Shown: positions 53,452 to 63,278 of the stretch, in pieces
How positions within the stretch are numbered: the first letter of the stretch is position 1
Layout: every line of letters starts with the position of its first letter
DNA from: PALSA-1353 sp036267155
Lineage (GTDB): Bacteria; Planctomycetota; Phycisphaerae; Tepidisphaerales; Tepidisphaeraceae
DNA length: 64,000 bases
Direction: 5' to 3'
NCBI GenBank assembly: GCA_036267155.1
Contig: DATAWP010000047.1
Span: forward strand, 32,939-96,938
Notes under the pieces: model-generated
The model's input: only the letters and a program-made list of their open reading frames with translations
Told to the model about the DNA's origin: nothing
Databases searched by the model: none
Translations under genes and position numbers: made by a program

Positions 53452-54990
53452 ATGACCGCCGTTTCATCAGCATCCTCCGCCGTAAAGACGACTCCGCGCC
53501 TACCGTTTCTGGACAACGGGCGATGGGTCACCAGTTCAAGTGATCGGTTCGGGCAGGTCTTCAATCCGTCTCGTGGCAAAGCGATCGCCGAAGTCCCCTT
53601 CTGCACAGCCCAGGAAGTAGACCATGTCATCCAGTCGGCCGCCGCCGCGCTGGAGGGATGGGCGGACACTCCGGTCGTCGAGCGCGTTCATGTGCTCTTC
53701 AAATTTCGCCAAATCTGCCTGGACCGATTTGACGCCCTGGCCACGTGCGTGACGCGCGAACATGGCAAGACGATGCCCGAGGCCAAGGCATCGGTTCAGC
53801 GCGGGATTGAGGTCATCGAGTTCGCCTGCGGCGCCCCGAGCCTCATCATGGGGGATACGCTGGCGAACATCGCCCGCAACGTTGACAACGAAACCATCCG
53901 CCATCCCGTCGGCGTCTGCGCGGGAATCACGCCGTTCAATTTTCCGTTCATGGTCCCGCTGTGGATGTTTCCCATCGCCATCGCCTGCGGAAATACGTTT
54001 GTGCTGAAGCCCTCCGAGCGCGTGCCGATGACCTCCAATCTTCTTGGCGAAATGATGATCGAAGCCGGACTGCCGCCGGGCGTGTTCAACATCGTGCACG
54101 GCGACAAGACGTGCGTGGATGCGCTGCTCACCCACCCGCTGGTCAAGGCGATCAGCTTTGTGGGATCGACTTCGGTCGCCCAATATGTTTACGAAACCGG
54201 CACTCGCCACGGAAAGCGCGTCCAGGCGGCGGGAGGGGCCAAGAATCATCTGATCATCATGCCCGATGCCGATCTCGACCAGGCCGCCCTGGCGGTGCAG
54301 ACCTCGGCCTTCGGCTGCGCCGGAGAGCGCTGCATGGCCGGCTCGATTGCCGTGCCGGTCGGTGATGTGGCCCAGGATTTGGTGAAACGCCTGACCGAAA
54401 TCGGGCAGTCGATGAAAACCGGTCCCACCGACGGCTCCGACTCGCCCGATATGGGTCCGCTCATCACGCGCCAGCATCAGCAGCGCGTCGCGGGATATCT
54501 CGACATCGCCGCCGGCGAAGGCGCCCGCGTCGCCCTCGACGGCCGGCAAGTCCCCGCCGCGCGATCGGACGGGTTTTTCGTCGGTCCGAGCATTGTTGAC
54601 ATGGTGAAACCGGACATGCGATTGGCCAAGGAAGAGGTTTTCGGCCCGGTGCTGGCCGTGTTGCGCGTCAAGAGCATCGAAGAGGCGATATCCGTCGCGC
54701 GCGATTGCCCCTACGGCAACGGCGCCAGCATCTTCACCAACAACGGCTGGGCCGCCCGGGAATTCAAAATGAAATTCAACGCCGGCATGATCGGAATCAA
54801 CATCGGCGTTCCCGCCCCGATGGCATGGTTCCCCTTCACCGGCTGGAACAAATCATTCTTCGGCGACCTGCACATCCAGGGCCTGGAATCGATCCACTTC
54901 TACACGCAGCAGAAGACGATTATGACTCGCTGGTTCAAATCCGCCGGCGAATCGCATCATGATCCCGTATGGCGCTCGGGGAAATCCTGA
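53452..54990 (+). CDS. mmsA: CoA-acylating (methyl)malonate-semialdehyde dehydrogenase
   Basis: 512 aa, ALDH superfamily. MmsA marks: REHGKTMPEAKASVQRGIEVIEFACGAP, GITPFNFPFMVPLWMFPIA, GAKNHLIIMPDA and the catalytic Cys in FGCAGERCMAGS (about residue 291), with the downstream PMAWFPFTGWNKSFFGDLHIQG. It converts malonate semialdehyde with CoA and NAD to acetyl-CoA and CO2, completing pyrimidine catabolism. It is last gene of the cluster. Confidence 0.95.
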   Translation: MTAVSSASSAVKTTPRLPFLDNGRWVTSSSDRFGQVFNPSRGKAIAEVPFCTAQEVDHVIQSAAAALEGWADTPVVERVHVLFKFRQICLDRFDALATCVTREHGKTMPEAKASVQRGIEVIEFACGAPSLIMGDTLANIARNVDNETIRHPVGVCAGITPFNFPFMVPLWMFPIAIACGNTFVLKPSERVPMTSNLLGEMMIEAGLPPGVFNIVHGDKTCVDALLTHPLVKAISFVGSTSVAQYVYETGTRHGKRVQAAGGAKNHLIIMPDADLDQAALAVQTSAFGCAGERCMAGSIAVPVGDVAQDLVKRLTEIGQSMKTGPTDGSDSPDMGPLITRQHQQRVAGYLDIAAGEGARVALDGRQVPAARSDGFFVGPSIVDMVKPDMRLAKEEVFGPVLAVLRVKSIEEAISVARDCPYGNGASIFTNNGWAAREFKMKFNAGMIGINIGVPAPMAWFPFTGWNKSFFGDLHIQGLESIHFYTQQKTIMTRWFKSAGESHHDPVWRSGKS

Positions 54991-55091
54991 CCCGCAAAAA
55001 GATGATTTGAATTACTTTTTTTCGCCGTTGTCGCACGGTTTCATATTCCGTTGACGATGATTCGTCCCCTCGATATCATCCTCCTGCACAG

Positions 55092-57449
55092 ATGAGAATC
55101 GCCATCGGATTGCTGCCCCTCCTGGCGTTCTGCTCCTTTGCGACGGCACTGTACATCTTCCAGCAGCTTCGCCTCGCCGGATCCCCACCTTCCTTTCGCA
55201 ATTGTCTGCTCCAATCGGCGGCCGCCTGTGGCCTGTGGGTTGTCATCGGCACGGAATTCTTCGGCGCTCTGCGAGTCCTCTCGTTCTGGCCCATCTTTCT
55301 CTGGTGGCTTATCCCTTTGGTTGGTTGCCTTCTATACATTAACAAGAACATTGCACACGCGAGATTCCGCAGGTCTCGGCCGCGAACGACCCATAACGAC
55401 TGGACCATTCTGATCCCGCTGGTTCCCCTGGTCATTTTCACGGCCCTCTCTCTCACCAGTGCGATCTTCTCGCCGCCGAACAATTACGATTCCCTTTCCT
55501 ATCATCTTCCCCGTCAGATCATCTGGATGCAGCAGCACAGCGTGCAGCACTTCTCCACCAACAATCTCCGCCAGACGATGATGGTCCCCTTTACGGAATT
55601 CGCCGACATGCAGGTCTGGATCCTGTCCGATTCCGATCGGCTGCTGAACCTCGTTCAGTGGTGCGCGATGATCGTGATGTTCTCAGCCGTCTCGCTCATC
55701 ACCGAACGACTCGGCGGCCGCCGCCGCGCCCAGTTGCTCGCCTGTTTTCTGGTCATCGCCAACCCGATCGTTTTTCTGGAAGCCTCCAACACCAAAAACG
55801 ACATGCTCGTCGGCCTGTGGGTCACGATCAGCGCCTGGTGGCTCCTGCGCATCATGGACGGTTGGGAACTCACCTGGTTCGACACTCTCCTCTTCGGCTC
55901 CGCCCTCGGCTGCGGCGCGGAGTCCAAGGGGACCGGGCCCATATTTCTGCTGCCAATTGTTCTAGTCCTGATCTTCGCAATGCTCCGCCGGCGGACGTTC
56001 AAGTCATTCGCCATGCTCGCGTCGATGGGCATCATTGCTCTGGCGATCAACGCGCCGCACTACGCGCGCAATGACAAAACCTTCGGCCATCTGAACGGTC
56101 CCACGGTCGCCGACGGGGGTTACGCGATCTACAATACGATCCACACGCCGGGAGTCGCCGCGTCCAACGCCCTGCGCATTCTGGCTCGCGAAGGGGCGTT
56201 GCCGAGTAAATGGTTCGATAGCCATCTCTACGACGGGCTCGACTGGATTCACCGGCATCTCCTGCATCTGGACCTCAACGACAAGCGGACGACATCGCCG
56301 TTTTCGAAGTTCGTTCAACCGCCCTATCGCCCGACCGAGGAAGACGTCGCCGGCTCGCCCCTGCATGTGCTGCTTTTCCTGATTCTCCCGGCGGCGTTGA
56401 TCCTGGCCCGCCGCCGCATCCCGTTCGGTCGGGCCGTCCTCGTAACGAGCATCGGCGTTGGTGGATTCCTGGTTTTCTGTACCCTTCTCAAGTGGGACGA
56501 ATGGACCGTCCGTTATTTCATCGCCCCGACCGCCCTGCTGTGTCCCGTGGTCGCGGTGGCTTTGACCAACGGTCGCCGCGGCGCGATCGTCTCCGCGATC
56601 CTGGCTATCGTGGCAACCGCTTTTCTTTTCCCGTCCGCTCGCAACAATTCAAGGCGCGTTTTCGGATCGTCTAATATTTTCAGTCGCGACGATCTGACCG
56701 CCCGGCTTTACTACGTCACCTCGGCCAACGATGACTTTGAGGAGCTTGCCGATATCGCCAAACGCCGGAACGTCAAATGGGTCGGCCTCGCCACCAACGG
56801 CGATGCCCCGGATTACGATTACATGTACGTCATTCGTAAGGCGATGCCGAGGCACCCGCCCTCCTTCGAATACGTCAACCCGTTTTGTCCGGTGCGCGGC
56901 TCCGTGACGCACCGCGCCGATATGGTCATCGCATATCCCGCCCTCACGTCCCTCACCGACAAGGCCACACACACCCACTATGTTCTGGCGCGCCAGTACA
57001 CCACGTTCAACCTGCTTCTTCCCGAAGGCGATTCCAAAATCGCCGGCGGTTATCCCGCCTTCAACGGCTGGAGTCCCATCGACGGAATCAGCTCTGCAAT
57101 GGGACCCTATCCCCAGTGGAATCTGCCTCGCGTGCGATGGGGAATTTATCCCGCAACTCACCTTCGTGTGCAGACCCTGCAGGCCGGCCAATACCGCCTC
57201 GTTCTCAACATGCGCCGCAACGACGATATAAAGCAGACGATCACGATTGATTTGAACGGCCGAACCCTGACAACGCATCGTTTCACCGACGCGTTTAAAT
57301 TCGAGCCGTTTTCGCTCAATCTGACTCTGAATACGGGGGTGAACGAGATAGGATTCCGTTACGCCAGCGGCGACACCGACAGCTCGCTGCGTCGCGCGGT
57401 TCTCTTTTCCACCCTCCAGGTGATTCCGGTTCCAAATAGCCATAAATAG
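55092..57449 (+). CDS. large GT39-like membrane glycosyltransferase, 785 aa
   Basis: About 10-12 transmembrane segments in the first 530 residues. The first periplasmic loop contains FSPPNNYDSLSYHLPRQIIWMQQHSVQHF, resembling the acidic loop of GT39-family enzymes that use polyprenyl-phosphate sugars. A beta-rich C-terminal domain (residues 660-785, TITIDLNGRTL) follows. It forms a cluster with the GT2 and methyltransferase genes immediately downstream, suggesting a role in surface glycan synthesis. Confidence 0.8.
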   Translation: MRIAIGLLPLLAFCSFATALYIFQQLRLAGSPPSFRNCLLQSAAACGLWVVIGTEFFGALRVLSFWPIFLWWLIPLVGCLLYINKNIAHARFRRSRPRTTHNDWTILIPLVPLVIFTALSLTSAIFSPPNNYDSLSYHLPRQIIWMQQHSVQHFSTNNLRQTMMVPFTEFADMQVWILSDSDRLLNLVQWCAMIVMFSAVSLITERLGGRRRAQLLACFLVIANPIVFLEASNTKNDMLVGLWVTISAWWLLRIMDGWELTWFDTLLFGSALGCGAESKGTGPIFLLPIVLVLIFAMLRRRTFKSFAMLASMGIIALAINAPHYARNDKTFGHLNGPTVADGGYAIYNTIHTPGVAASNALRILAREGALPSKWFDSHLYDGLDWIHRHLLHLDLNDKRTTSPFSKFVQPPYRPTEEDVAGSPLHVLLFLILPAALILARRRIPFGRAVLVTSIGVGGFLVFCTLLKWDEWTVRYFIAPTALLCPVVAVALTNGRRGAIVSAILAIVATAFLFPSARNNSRRVFGSSNIFSRDDLTARLYYVTSANDDFEELADIAKRRNVKWVGLATNGDAPDYDYMYVIRKAMPRHPPSFEYVNPFCPVRGSVTHRADMVIAYPALTSLTDKATHTHYVLARQYTTFNLLLPEGDSKIAGGYPAFNGWSPIDGISSAMGPYPQWNLPRVRWGIYPATHLRVQTLQAGQYRLVLNMRRNDDIKQTITIDLNGRTLTTHRFTDAFKFEPFSLNLTLNTGVNEIGFRYASGDTDSSLRRAVLFSTLQVIPVPNSHK

Positions 57450-57475
57450 CCGTTTTCTGATATACTCCCCAGCCC

Positions 57476-58705
57476 GTGAGCGACGCCAACCCCACCCCGA
57501 CTCTGATCCGGAAAGTTCCGCCGCCGATTGAGGCGATCCGGCTGGAGTTGCCGCTGGAATTGTCGGTGGTCATGCCTTGTTTGAACGAGGCGGACACCGT
57601 CGGCATCTGCGTCGAAAAAGCCATGCGCGTCCTGCGCGACGAGGGAATCCCCGGCGAAGTCATTGTCGCCGACAACGGCAGCACCGACGGCTCCCAGCAA
57701 ATCGCCCGAAACCTCGGCGCTCGCGTCGTCCCCGTCAGTGCTCTGGGCTACGGCAACGCCTTGATGGGAGGCATCGCCGCTTCTCGCGCACGGTTCGTTC
57801 TCATGGCCGACTGCGACGACAGCTACGATCTCCTGGAAATCCCCAAGTTCCTCGCCAAGCTCCGCGAAGGCCATTCTCTCGTCCAGGGCTGCCGACTGCC
57901 CAGCGGCGGCGGAACCGTCAAACCCGGCGCTATGCCCTTCCTCCACCGTCGCTGGGGAAACCCCATGTTTTCCGTCATGTCGCGAATCATGTTCAAGGCG
58001 CCGATCAACGATGTCTATTGCGGCATGCGCGCCTTCACGCGAGAACTCTACAACCGCCTCGATCTCCGCTGCACCGGCATGGAATTCGCCACGGAAATGA
58101 TTATCAAATCCAGCCTCTACGGCGAAGACATCGTCCAGGCCCCCATCACCCTGCATCCCGATGGCCGCAAGAACCATCCGCCGCACCTTAAAACTTTCCA
58201 CGACGGCTGGCGAACGATGCGATTCTTCCTCATGTACAGCCCTCGCTGGCTCTTCCTCCTCCCCGGCGCGATTGCCGTACTCCTCGGACTCATCGGCTAC
58301 GCCCTGGCCCTCCCGGCCGTGCGCATCCACGGCGTCACTTTTGGTGCGCACACCTTGCTGGTCGCCACGCTCTCCCTGCAAGTCGGTTACCAGGCCATTT
58401 GGTTCGCCATCGCCGCCAAAGTTTTCGCCGTCAGTGAAGGGCTCCTTCCCGAAGATCCGCGCATCAAGGGCTTTTTCCGCTTTGCGACGCTGGAGCGATG
58501 TTTAATCGCAGGCGCACTGACATTCCTCAGCGGCATCGGACTGATTGCCTGGATGGCCGAGCGTTGGGCCGCCGCCGGCTGGGGGCCGCTCGATTACGCT
58601 TCCACCATGCGCGTCGTCATCCCCGCCGTCGCTTTGGGGGCCCTGGGATTCCAGACCATTATCTCCACCTTCTTCGTCAGCATTCTCGGCATGAAACGCC
58701 GCTGA
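57476..58705 (+). CDS. GT2-family glycosyltransferase, DPM/polyprenyl-phosphate type
   Basis: 409 aa, GTG start at 57476. N-terminal GT-A domain: LSVVMPCLNEADTVGICVEKAM, EVIVADNGSTDGS and MADCDDSYD (DxD-like), then YCGMRAFTRELYNRL. Two to four C-terminal membrane segments follow (about 265-405). Such proteins transfer a sugar to a polyprenyl phosphate, feeding the GT39-type enzyme upstream. It lies 26 bases after that gene. Confidence 0.9.
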   Translation: MSDANPTPTLIRKVPPPIEAIRLELPLELSVVMPCLNEADTVGICVEKAMRVLRDEGIPGEVIVADNGSTDGSQQIARNLGARVVPVSALGYGNALMGGIAASRARFVLMADCDDSYDLLEIPKFLAKLREGHSLVQGCRLPSGGGTVKPGAMPFLHRRWGNPMFSVMSRIMFKAPINDVYCGMRAFTRELYNRLDLRCTGMEFATEMIIKSSLYGEDIVQAPITLHPDGRKNHPPHLKTFHDGWRTMRFFLMYSPRWLFLLPGAIAVLLGLIGYALALPAVRIHGVTFGAHTLLVATLSLQVGYQAIWFAIAAKVFAVSEGLLPEDPRIKGFFRFATLERCLIAGALTFLSGIGLIAWMAERWAAAGWGPLDYASTMRVVIPAVALGALGFQTIISTFFVSILGMKRR

Positions 58706-58708
58706 TTT

Positions 58709-59434
58709 ATGGCCGCCCCCGAATTCAACGCGTTCGCGGAAAATTACGATGCGGCCCTTCAACGCGGCATCTCACTCTCCGGCGAAAATAAGGACTATTT
58801 CATCACCGCCCGCCTACGCTGGCTCCGGCGACGATTGACACAACTGAGCAAACTTCCCGCTTCTCCGACGATCCTGGACTACGGCTGCGGAACCGGTTCC
58901 GCTTTCTCGCATCTCCGTGAAACATTCCACGCCAGCCGCATCGTCGGCGTGGACGTCTCCACCGTCGAATTGGAAATTGCCCGCAAGAACCACCCGTGGG
59001 CCATTACTTACACCCCCGACGATTTACCCGCCGATCTGAAAGCCGACATCGTCTACTGCAACGGCACGTTTCACCACATTCCTCCCCCGCAACGTCCGGC
59101 CGCTTTGAAGCTGATCTTCGATCACCTCCGCCCCGATGGCCTCCTATCCCTTTGGGAAAACAATCCTTGGAACCCTGGTACGCGTTGGGTAATGAGCCGA
59201 ATCCCTTTTGACCGTGATGCGATCACGCTCAGTGCCCCCGACACGCGCCGCCTCGTCCGCACAGCAGGCTTCGAAATCCTGCGCTCGGATTTCCTGTTTG
59301 TTTTCCCTCGTTTTCTAGCCGTTCTTCGAAAAATGGAACCCGCCCTCTCCCGCCTTCCCCTGGGCGCGCAATATCAGATCCTCTGCCTCAAACCCCCGCC
59401 GGCGTTGAAAAACGGGGACGCAGCTAGTTTTTAA
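58709..59434 (+). CDS. class I SAM-dependent methyltransferase, 241 aa
   Basis: Rossmann methyltransferase: motif I ILDYGCGTGSAFSHL (about residue 51), motif II GVDVSTVELEIA, then DIVYCNGTFHHIPPP and LLSLWENNPWNPG. It lies three bases after the GT2 gene, probably modifying the same glycan or lipid. Its C-terminal residues (KNGDAASF) and the TAA stop are encoded inside a terminator-like inverted repeat at 59408-59452, implying repeat insertion at the gene end. Confidence 0.88.
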   Translation: MAAPEFNAFAENYDAALQRGISLSGENKDYFITARLRWLRRRLTQLSKLPASPTILDYGCGTGSAFSHLRETFHASRIVGVDVSTVELEIARKNHPWAITYTPDDLPADLKADIVYCNGTFHHIPPPQRPAALKLIFDHLRPDGLLSLWENNPWNPGTRWVMSRIPFDRDAITLSAPDTRRLVRTAGFEILRSDFLFVFPRFLAVLRKMEPALSRLPLGAQYQILCLKPPPALKNGDAASF

Positions 59435-59452
59435 CTAGCTGCGTCCCCGTTT
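59408..59452. repeat. AACGGGGACGCAGCTAG inverted repeat, copy 1
   Basis: Near-perfect hairpin: AAACGGGGACGCAGCTAG and its reverse complement flank a short T/A-rich loop (TTTTTAA). It contains the last eight codons and the TAA of the methyltransferase gene. It probably works as a transcription terminator in both directions. A second, right-truncated copy is at 63824-63860. Confidence 0.9.
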
Positions 59453-59481
59453 CTACTTATGGTGGCATTTCGGCCGTCGAA

Positions 59482-59769
59482 TCAGCCTTCGGCGAGCGCA
59501 TCCTCGCACTGTTGGATGGCTTCATTCACGTGTTCGATCGCCTTATCGCGGTGGCCCTTGAAACGCGGCTCGGCGTCCTTCAGCGAGTCCTTCGCGGTAT
59601 GAAGATCGCGCAGCGCCCGGCGCATGTGCGGATAACTGTCGTCATCGAGCTTTTGAACGGAAGGCATGCCCGCCGGCCGAACCGCGTTGGCCGCGTGCAC
59701 AATCTGCAACCCCGCCGCTCCAAGTCCCCCCGACACCAGCGCCACAATCAAGGATTTGGATCCGATCAT
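59482..59769 (-). CDS. small exported helical protein, 95 aa
   Basis: Signal peptide (about residues 1-27, SLIVALVSGGLGAAGLQIVHA). The mature part is two amphipathic helices (YPHMRRALRDLHTAKDSLKDAEPRFKGHRDKAIEHVNEAIQQCEDAL) with heptad-like spacing. A family of such short periplasmic proteins occurs in planctomycetes, but its function is unknown. AAGGAG precedes the ATG by a suitable distance. Confidence 0.8.
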   Translation of the reverse strand: MIGSKSLIVALVSGGLGAAGLQIVHAANAVRPAGMPSVQKLDDDSYPHMRRALRDLHTAKDSLKDAEPRFKGHRDKAIEHVNEAIQQCEDALAEG

Positions 59770-59919
59770 CGTTTACTCCTTCTTCAAGGACACCGGCGCG
59801 GTTCAGAGTCCAGTACGCTGAATACGGCCGTCAAAAATCCGATTATATAACCGCCCAGGATATTGCACACAATTGCGAAGTGACAACAGCAAATCCGCGC
59901 CCGCTTTGTCCTGCGCGTA

Positions 59920-60924
59920 TTACGCCTTCAGACTTTTCGCCGCCGTGAGGTAGGCGCTGACCTCGCGTTGCTCCCAGCTTCCCGACTCCATCGCCGGCCG
60001 CATCATCCGCTCGAATTGTCGTCGTTCTTCGGCTGAGAAGTCCCGGTCCAGTATCTCCCGCAGCGTTGGCGCCCACGGATGTCGAGCCACGTCGAGATAC
60101 GCCTCCCACGTGATGGCCAGCGACGGGCGCATATCCATGTGCATCTCGAGGTGATTGTTGACGAACCCCGCTTCCCGCGTGAAGCGGAACAGGTCGCGCT
60201 CATTGTAATTCGTAATCGGATTGAGCAGGACTTCCTCCTGCGTCGTTGGAAATTGCGCCGCGCGATACCGCGAAACCAGCCGGAGCCATTCGATATTGGG
60301 ATGATCGGGCTTGGACTCGACCAATTTTGCCATTCCACAGGCCTCGAACGCCTCATCCTGCAGAATCGGTTCCGAGATCGAGATTCGCCCGCCTGGCTTG
60401 AGCACGCGATGAAATTCGCGAAAGGCCGCCGACTTGTCGGCGACGTATGCCAAGGACGCTCGCGTGCAGACCACGTCCACGGACGCATCGCTGAGCCCTT
60501 CAAGCTTGTCCGCCGATCCCTGAACAAAACTGCACTGCTCGCGCGTGCCCATCTGGACGGCCCGCTCCTCGGCATGTCGAAGCAACGGCGTCGAAATGTC
60601 GGTGAGAATCACCCGCAGTGATGAACCAATTCGTGCGATCGCTCCGAACGCTATCAGCCCGTCCCCCGCTCCGACATCCGCCAGCGTCATCCCGGGCCTG
60701 AGCCCCGCTCCGTCCAGAACGCGATCGCGGTATCGTTCGACCACCTCCAACATACGACGCTGGTAACCGGCATCGCCCCCGAATCGCCGGCCAAGCAACC
60801 ACTCGGACCACCCATCCTCCGCGCCTTTGGCTGCATCGCTTTTGTCGCCTGCCGTCCCTAACCGGTGCCTGTCTGACATTCCTTTTTGAACGTCGTGCTC
60901 CTCCGCATCGCAGCATTGTTGCAT
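59920..60924 (-). CDS. class I SAM-dependent methyltransferase, about 334 aa
   Basis: Motif I is MTLADVGAGDGLIAFGAIA (about residues 79-97 from this start). Other motifs are ILTDISTPLLRHAEERA and CSFVQGSADKLEGLSDASVDVVCTRASLAYV, then FHRVLKPGGRISISEP. Acceptor unknown. The ATG at 60924 has AAAAGG four bases upstream. The segment before the domain (to about residue 20) is coded by a GGTGCCTGTCTGACA-type inverted repeat, so the biological start may lie downstream, for example at 60879. It is divergent from the TonB-dependent receptor gene. Confidence 0.8.
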   Translation of the reverse strand: MQQCCDAEEHDVQKGMSDRHRLGTAGDKSDAAKGAEDGWSEWLLGRRFGGDAGYQRRMLEVVERYRDRVLDGAGLRPGMTLADVGAGDGLIAFGAIARIGSSLRVILTDISTPLLRHAEERAVQMGTREQCSFVQGSADKLEGLSDASVDVVCTRASLAYVADKSAAFREFHRVLKPGGRISISEPILQDEAFEACGMAKLVESKPDHPNIEWLRLVSRYRAAQFPTTQEEVLLNPITNYNERDLFRFTREAGFVNNHLEMHMDMRPSLAITWEAYLDVARHPWAPTLREILDRDFSAEERRQFERMMRPAMESGSWEQREVSAYLTAAKSLKA

Positions 60925-60958
60925 GTTGCCTTTTCGGCAAAATGCTGTCAGACGCACC
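60864..60958. repeat. Imperfect inverted repeat (GGTGC..TCTGACA type) at methyltransferase 5' end
   Basis: GGTGCCTGTCTGACA near 60864-60878 is mirrored by TGTCAGACGCACC at 60946-60958, with T-rich (CCTTTTTG) and CTTTTCGG words internal to the arms. Similar GGTGTCAGACACC-like palindromes are common planctomycete intergenic repeats. It overlaps the start region of the methyltransferase gene. Confidence 0.6.
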
Positions 60959-61198
60959 ACAAACGATGAATCGGCACAAGCAGTGCCAACTAAAGTCTCC
61001 TATCCATCGCGTTTGCCAGCCTCCGAATGACTCCTATAAAAATTCCCCCGCGAAGAAGCTCCGCAATATTACGCCACGCCATGTGTCATAACCTGTCTAG
61101 GCCAAAAAGCTGCTCCTTTTTCAATAAATGCTTCATTCGTTCCGATTTACCAGAACGAGGAATGCCATCGGGCATCAATCGGCCGGAAAGGAACCGCC

Positions 61199-63232
61199 TT
61201 GGCTCTGGCGAAGAAACGCAAAATCGTCGGCGTAATTTCGATTACTCTGGCCGTCGTTGGGAACCGATCCCTATCGGCGCCGGCCGCCGCCACGACCCAG
61301 CCCAGCGCCGCGACCCAACCGTCCACTGGCGCGCAGGCCCCCAGCGGCATCGATCTCACGCAACTGAGCCTTGAAGACCTGATGCACGTCAAAGTCACCA
61401 GCGTCTCCAAGCAGTCTCAAAAAATCTCCGAGGCGCCGGCCGCCGTCTCGGTCATCGGCCAGGACGACATCCAGCGCAGCGGCATGGAAAGCATCCCGGA
61501 ACTGCTTCGCCTCGCGCCGGGCATGGATGTCGCGCAGATCAACGCCAACAGTTGGGCCATCACCGCACGCGGCATGAATGGGTTTCTCGCCGACGATCTG
61601 CTGGTTCTGATGGATGGACGATCGCTCTACAGCCCTGCCTTCGGCGGCGTGACCTGGAACGCCGTCGGCTATCCGCTCCAGGACATCGATCGGATCGAAG
61701 TCATCCGCGGCCCCGGCTCCACGCTGTGGGGCTCCAATGCCGTCAATGGCGTCGTCAACATCATCAGCAAGTCCGCGCAGGACACACAAGGCCTTCTGGT
61801 CGATGCGCGCGGCGGAACGCAGCAGGACCAGGGCACTGTGCGCTATGGCGGGCAAATCGACGACGACACCTATTACCGCGTCTATTCGCAATACCAGTAC
61901 ACCGGCTCCAACGACGATTCCAGCGAAAATCCCGCGCACGATGAATGGCAGGGATTGCAATCCGGATTCCGGATCGACCGCATTCCCTCCTCCAGCGACA
62001 CGCTGACGCTCCAAGGCGATTTCTTTGAACAGCAGGCCGACGAAATGACCACCTCCCTGCTTGCCGCCGAGCCTTACACCTACTACGAAAACGGAGGCGA
62101 CATCCTGGGCCGCTGGACCCACACGGAATCCGACCGCGCGGATTCGTCGCTGCAAGCCTATTACGACCGCCAGGTGCTCACCGACTTTCCCGCCGGTTAC
62201 GAGCAGGACACTCTCGACGCGCAGTTCCAGAATCGTCTTCCCCTCGGTGCCCAGCAGGAATTAACCTGGGGCCTGGGCGCACGCGACCACTTCATTCGAA
62301 TTACTTCCCAGCCGCCGGTGACTTTCCAGCCGGTTTACACCAATGAATACATTCTCAACGGGTTTCTGCAGGACCAGATCACCCTCGTGCCGGATCGCCT
62401 GCAGTGGTACATCGGGAGCAAGCTTGAATACAACAGCCTGACGTATCTCGAAGTCCAGCCGAGCACCCGATTGCTGTGGACGCCGGACCAGCGGAATTCC
62501 TTCTGGGCCGCCGTCTCGCGCTCCGTACGCATCCCCTCGGTTTACGAGGATTCGAACATCAACATCGGCCCCGTGGCCGTCACCACCGACGATCCCGAAG
62601 CGGAAAATACGCTGTCGTACGAATTGGGCTACAAGCTCCAGCCCGCAAAAACCGTCACGATGGACGTCACCGGCTTCTATAACAGTTACAACGATCTGAT
62701 CATTACGATCCCCGATCTGGAGATCCCCGGCGCCGTCGAGTACGCCAATGCGGCCTCCGCCCAGAGCTATGGCGGCGAACTGTCCCTGAATTGGCAGGCC
62801 ACGCCGGATTGGCGGCTCAGCGCCAGCTACTCCTATCTCGCCGTCGATGCTCAGAATCCGCGCGACAATTTTGCTGAAGACTTCACTCCGCAATATGAGT
62901 TGTCCTATATCGAACGCTCCAGCCCGCGAAATCAGTTCCAGATTCATTCCTACCAGAACCTCACCGACCGATTACAATTGAACGCGTCTCTCTATTTTGT
63001 GGATGATTTGAAAACGGTGAACGAAGGCGTCACCGGCGGGTTCCAGGATGTTCCCGACTATGTTCGCCTCGACGTCAACCTGCGCTGGGCGATCACGGCA
63101 AATATGTCCCTGACCGTCGGCGTGCAGAACGCGCTGCAAACGCATCACATTGAATCCGGCAGCGTGAACGGCCAGGTGGCTCCCAGCGAAGTGCCGCGCA
63201 CCGTGTTCGCCGATTGGACCATGAAGCTTTGA
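61199..63232 (+). CDS. TonB-dependent outer-membrane receptor, 677 aa
   Basis: A TTG start with AAAGGA eight bases upstream. Signal peptide (residues 7-30), an ATTQPSAATQPS linker, then a plug domain (SEAPAAVSVIGQDDIQRSGMESIPELLRLAPGMDV, IEVIRGPGSTLWGSNAVNGVVNIISK) and a beta-barrel to the C-terminus, ending in an aromatic-rich strand. It imports an unknown ligand energised by TonB. The plug lacks an obvious siderophore-specific feature. A divergent methyltransferase and a downstream YfiR-like gene are its neighbours. Confidence 0.9.
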   Translation: MALAKKRKIVGVISITLAVVGNRSLSAPAAATTQPSAATQPSTGAQAPSGIDLTQLSLEDLMHVKVTSVSKQSQKISEAPAAVSVIGQDDIQRSGMESIPELLRLAPGMDVAQINANSWAITARGMNGFLADDLLVLMDGRSLYSPAFGGVTWNAVGYPLQDIDRIEVIRGPGSTLWGSNAVNGVVNIISKSAQDTQGLLVDARGGTQQDQGTVRYGGQIDDDTYYRVYSQYQYTGSNDDSSENPAHDEWQGLQSGFRIDRIPSSSDTLTLQGDFFEQQADEMTTSLLAAEPYTYYENGGDILGRWTHTESDRADSSLQAYYDRQVLTDFPAGYEQDTLDAQFQNRLPLGAQQELTWGLGARDHFIRITSQPPVTFQPVYTNEYILNGFLQDQITLVPDRLQWYIGSKLEYNSLTYLEVQPSTRLLWTPDQRNSFWAAVSRSVRIPSVYEDSNINIGPVAVTTDDPEAENTLSYELGYKLQPAKTVTMDVTGFYNSYNDLIITIPDLEIPGAVEYANAASAQSYGGELSLNWQATPDWRLSASYSYLAVDAQNPRDNFAEDFTPQYELSYIERSSPRNQFQIHSYQNLTDRLQLNASLYFVDDLKTVNEGVTGGFQDVPDYVRLDVNLRWAITANMSLTVGVQNALQTHHIESGSVNGQVAPSEVPRTVFADWTMKL

Positions 63233-63278
63233 AACGATCGTCGTTGCCAAGCCCGGGCTTTTGGTGTTGGGCGGATTT

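Noticed and set aside
60959..61198. Possible riboswitch (cobalamin or similar) before the TonB-dependent receptor
   Set aside because: No B12-box or other conserved core seen; only a short ATGCC/GGCAT hairpin.
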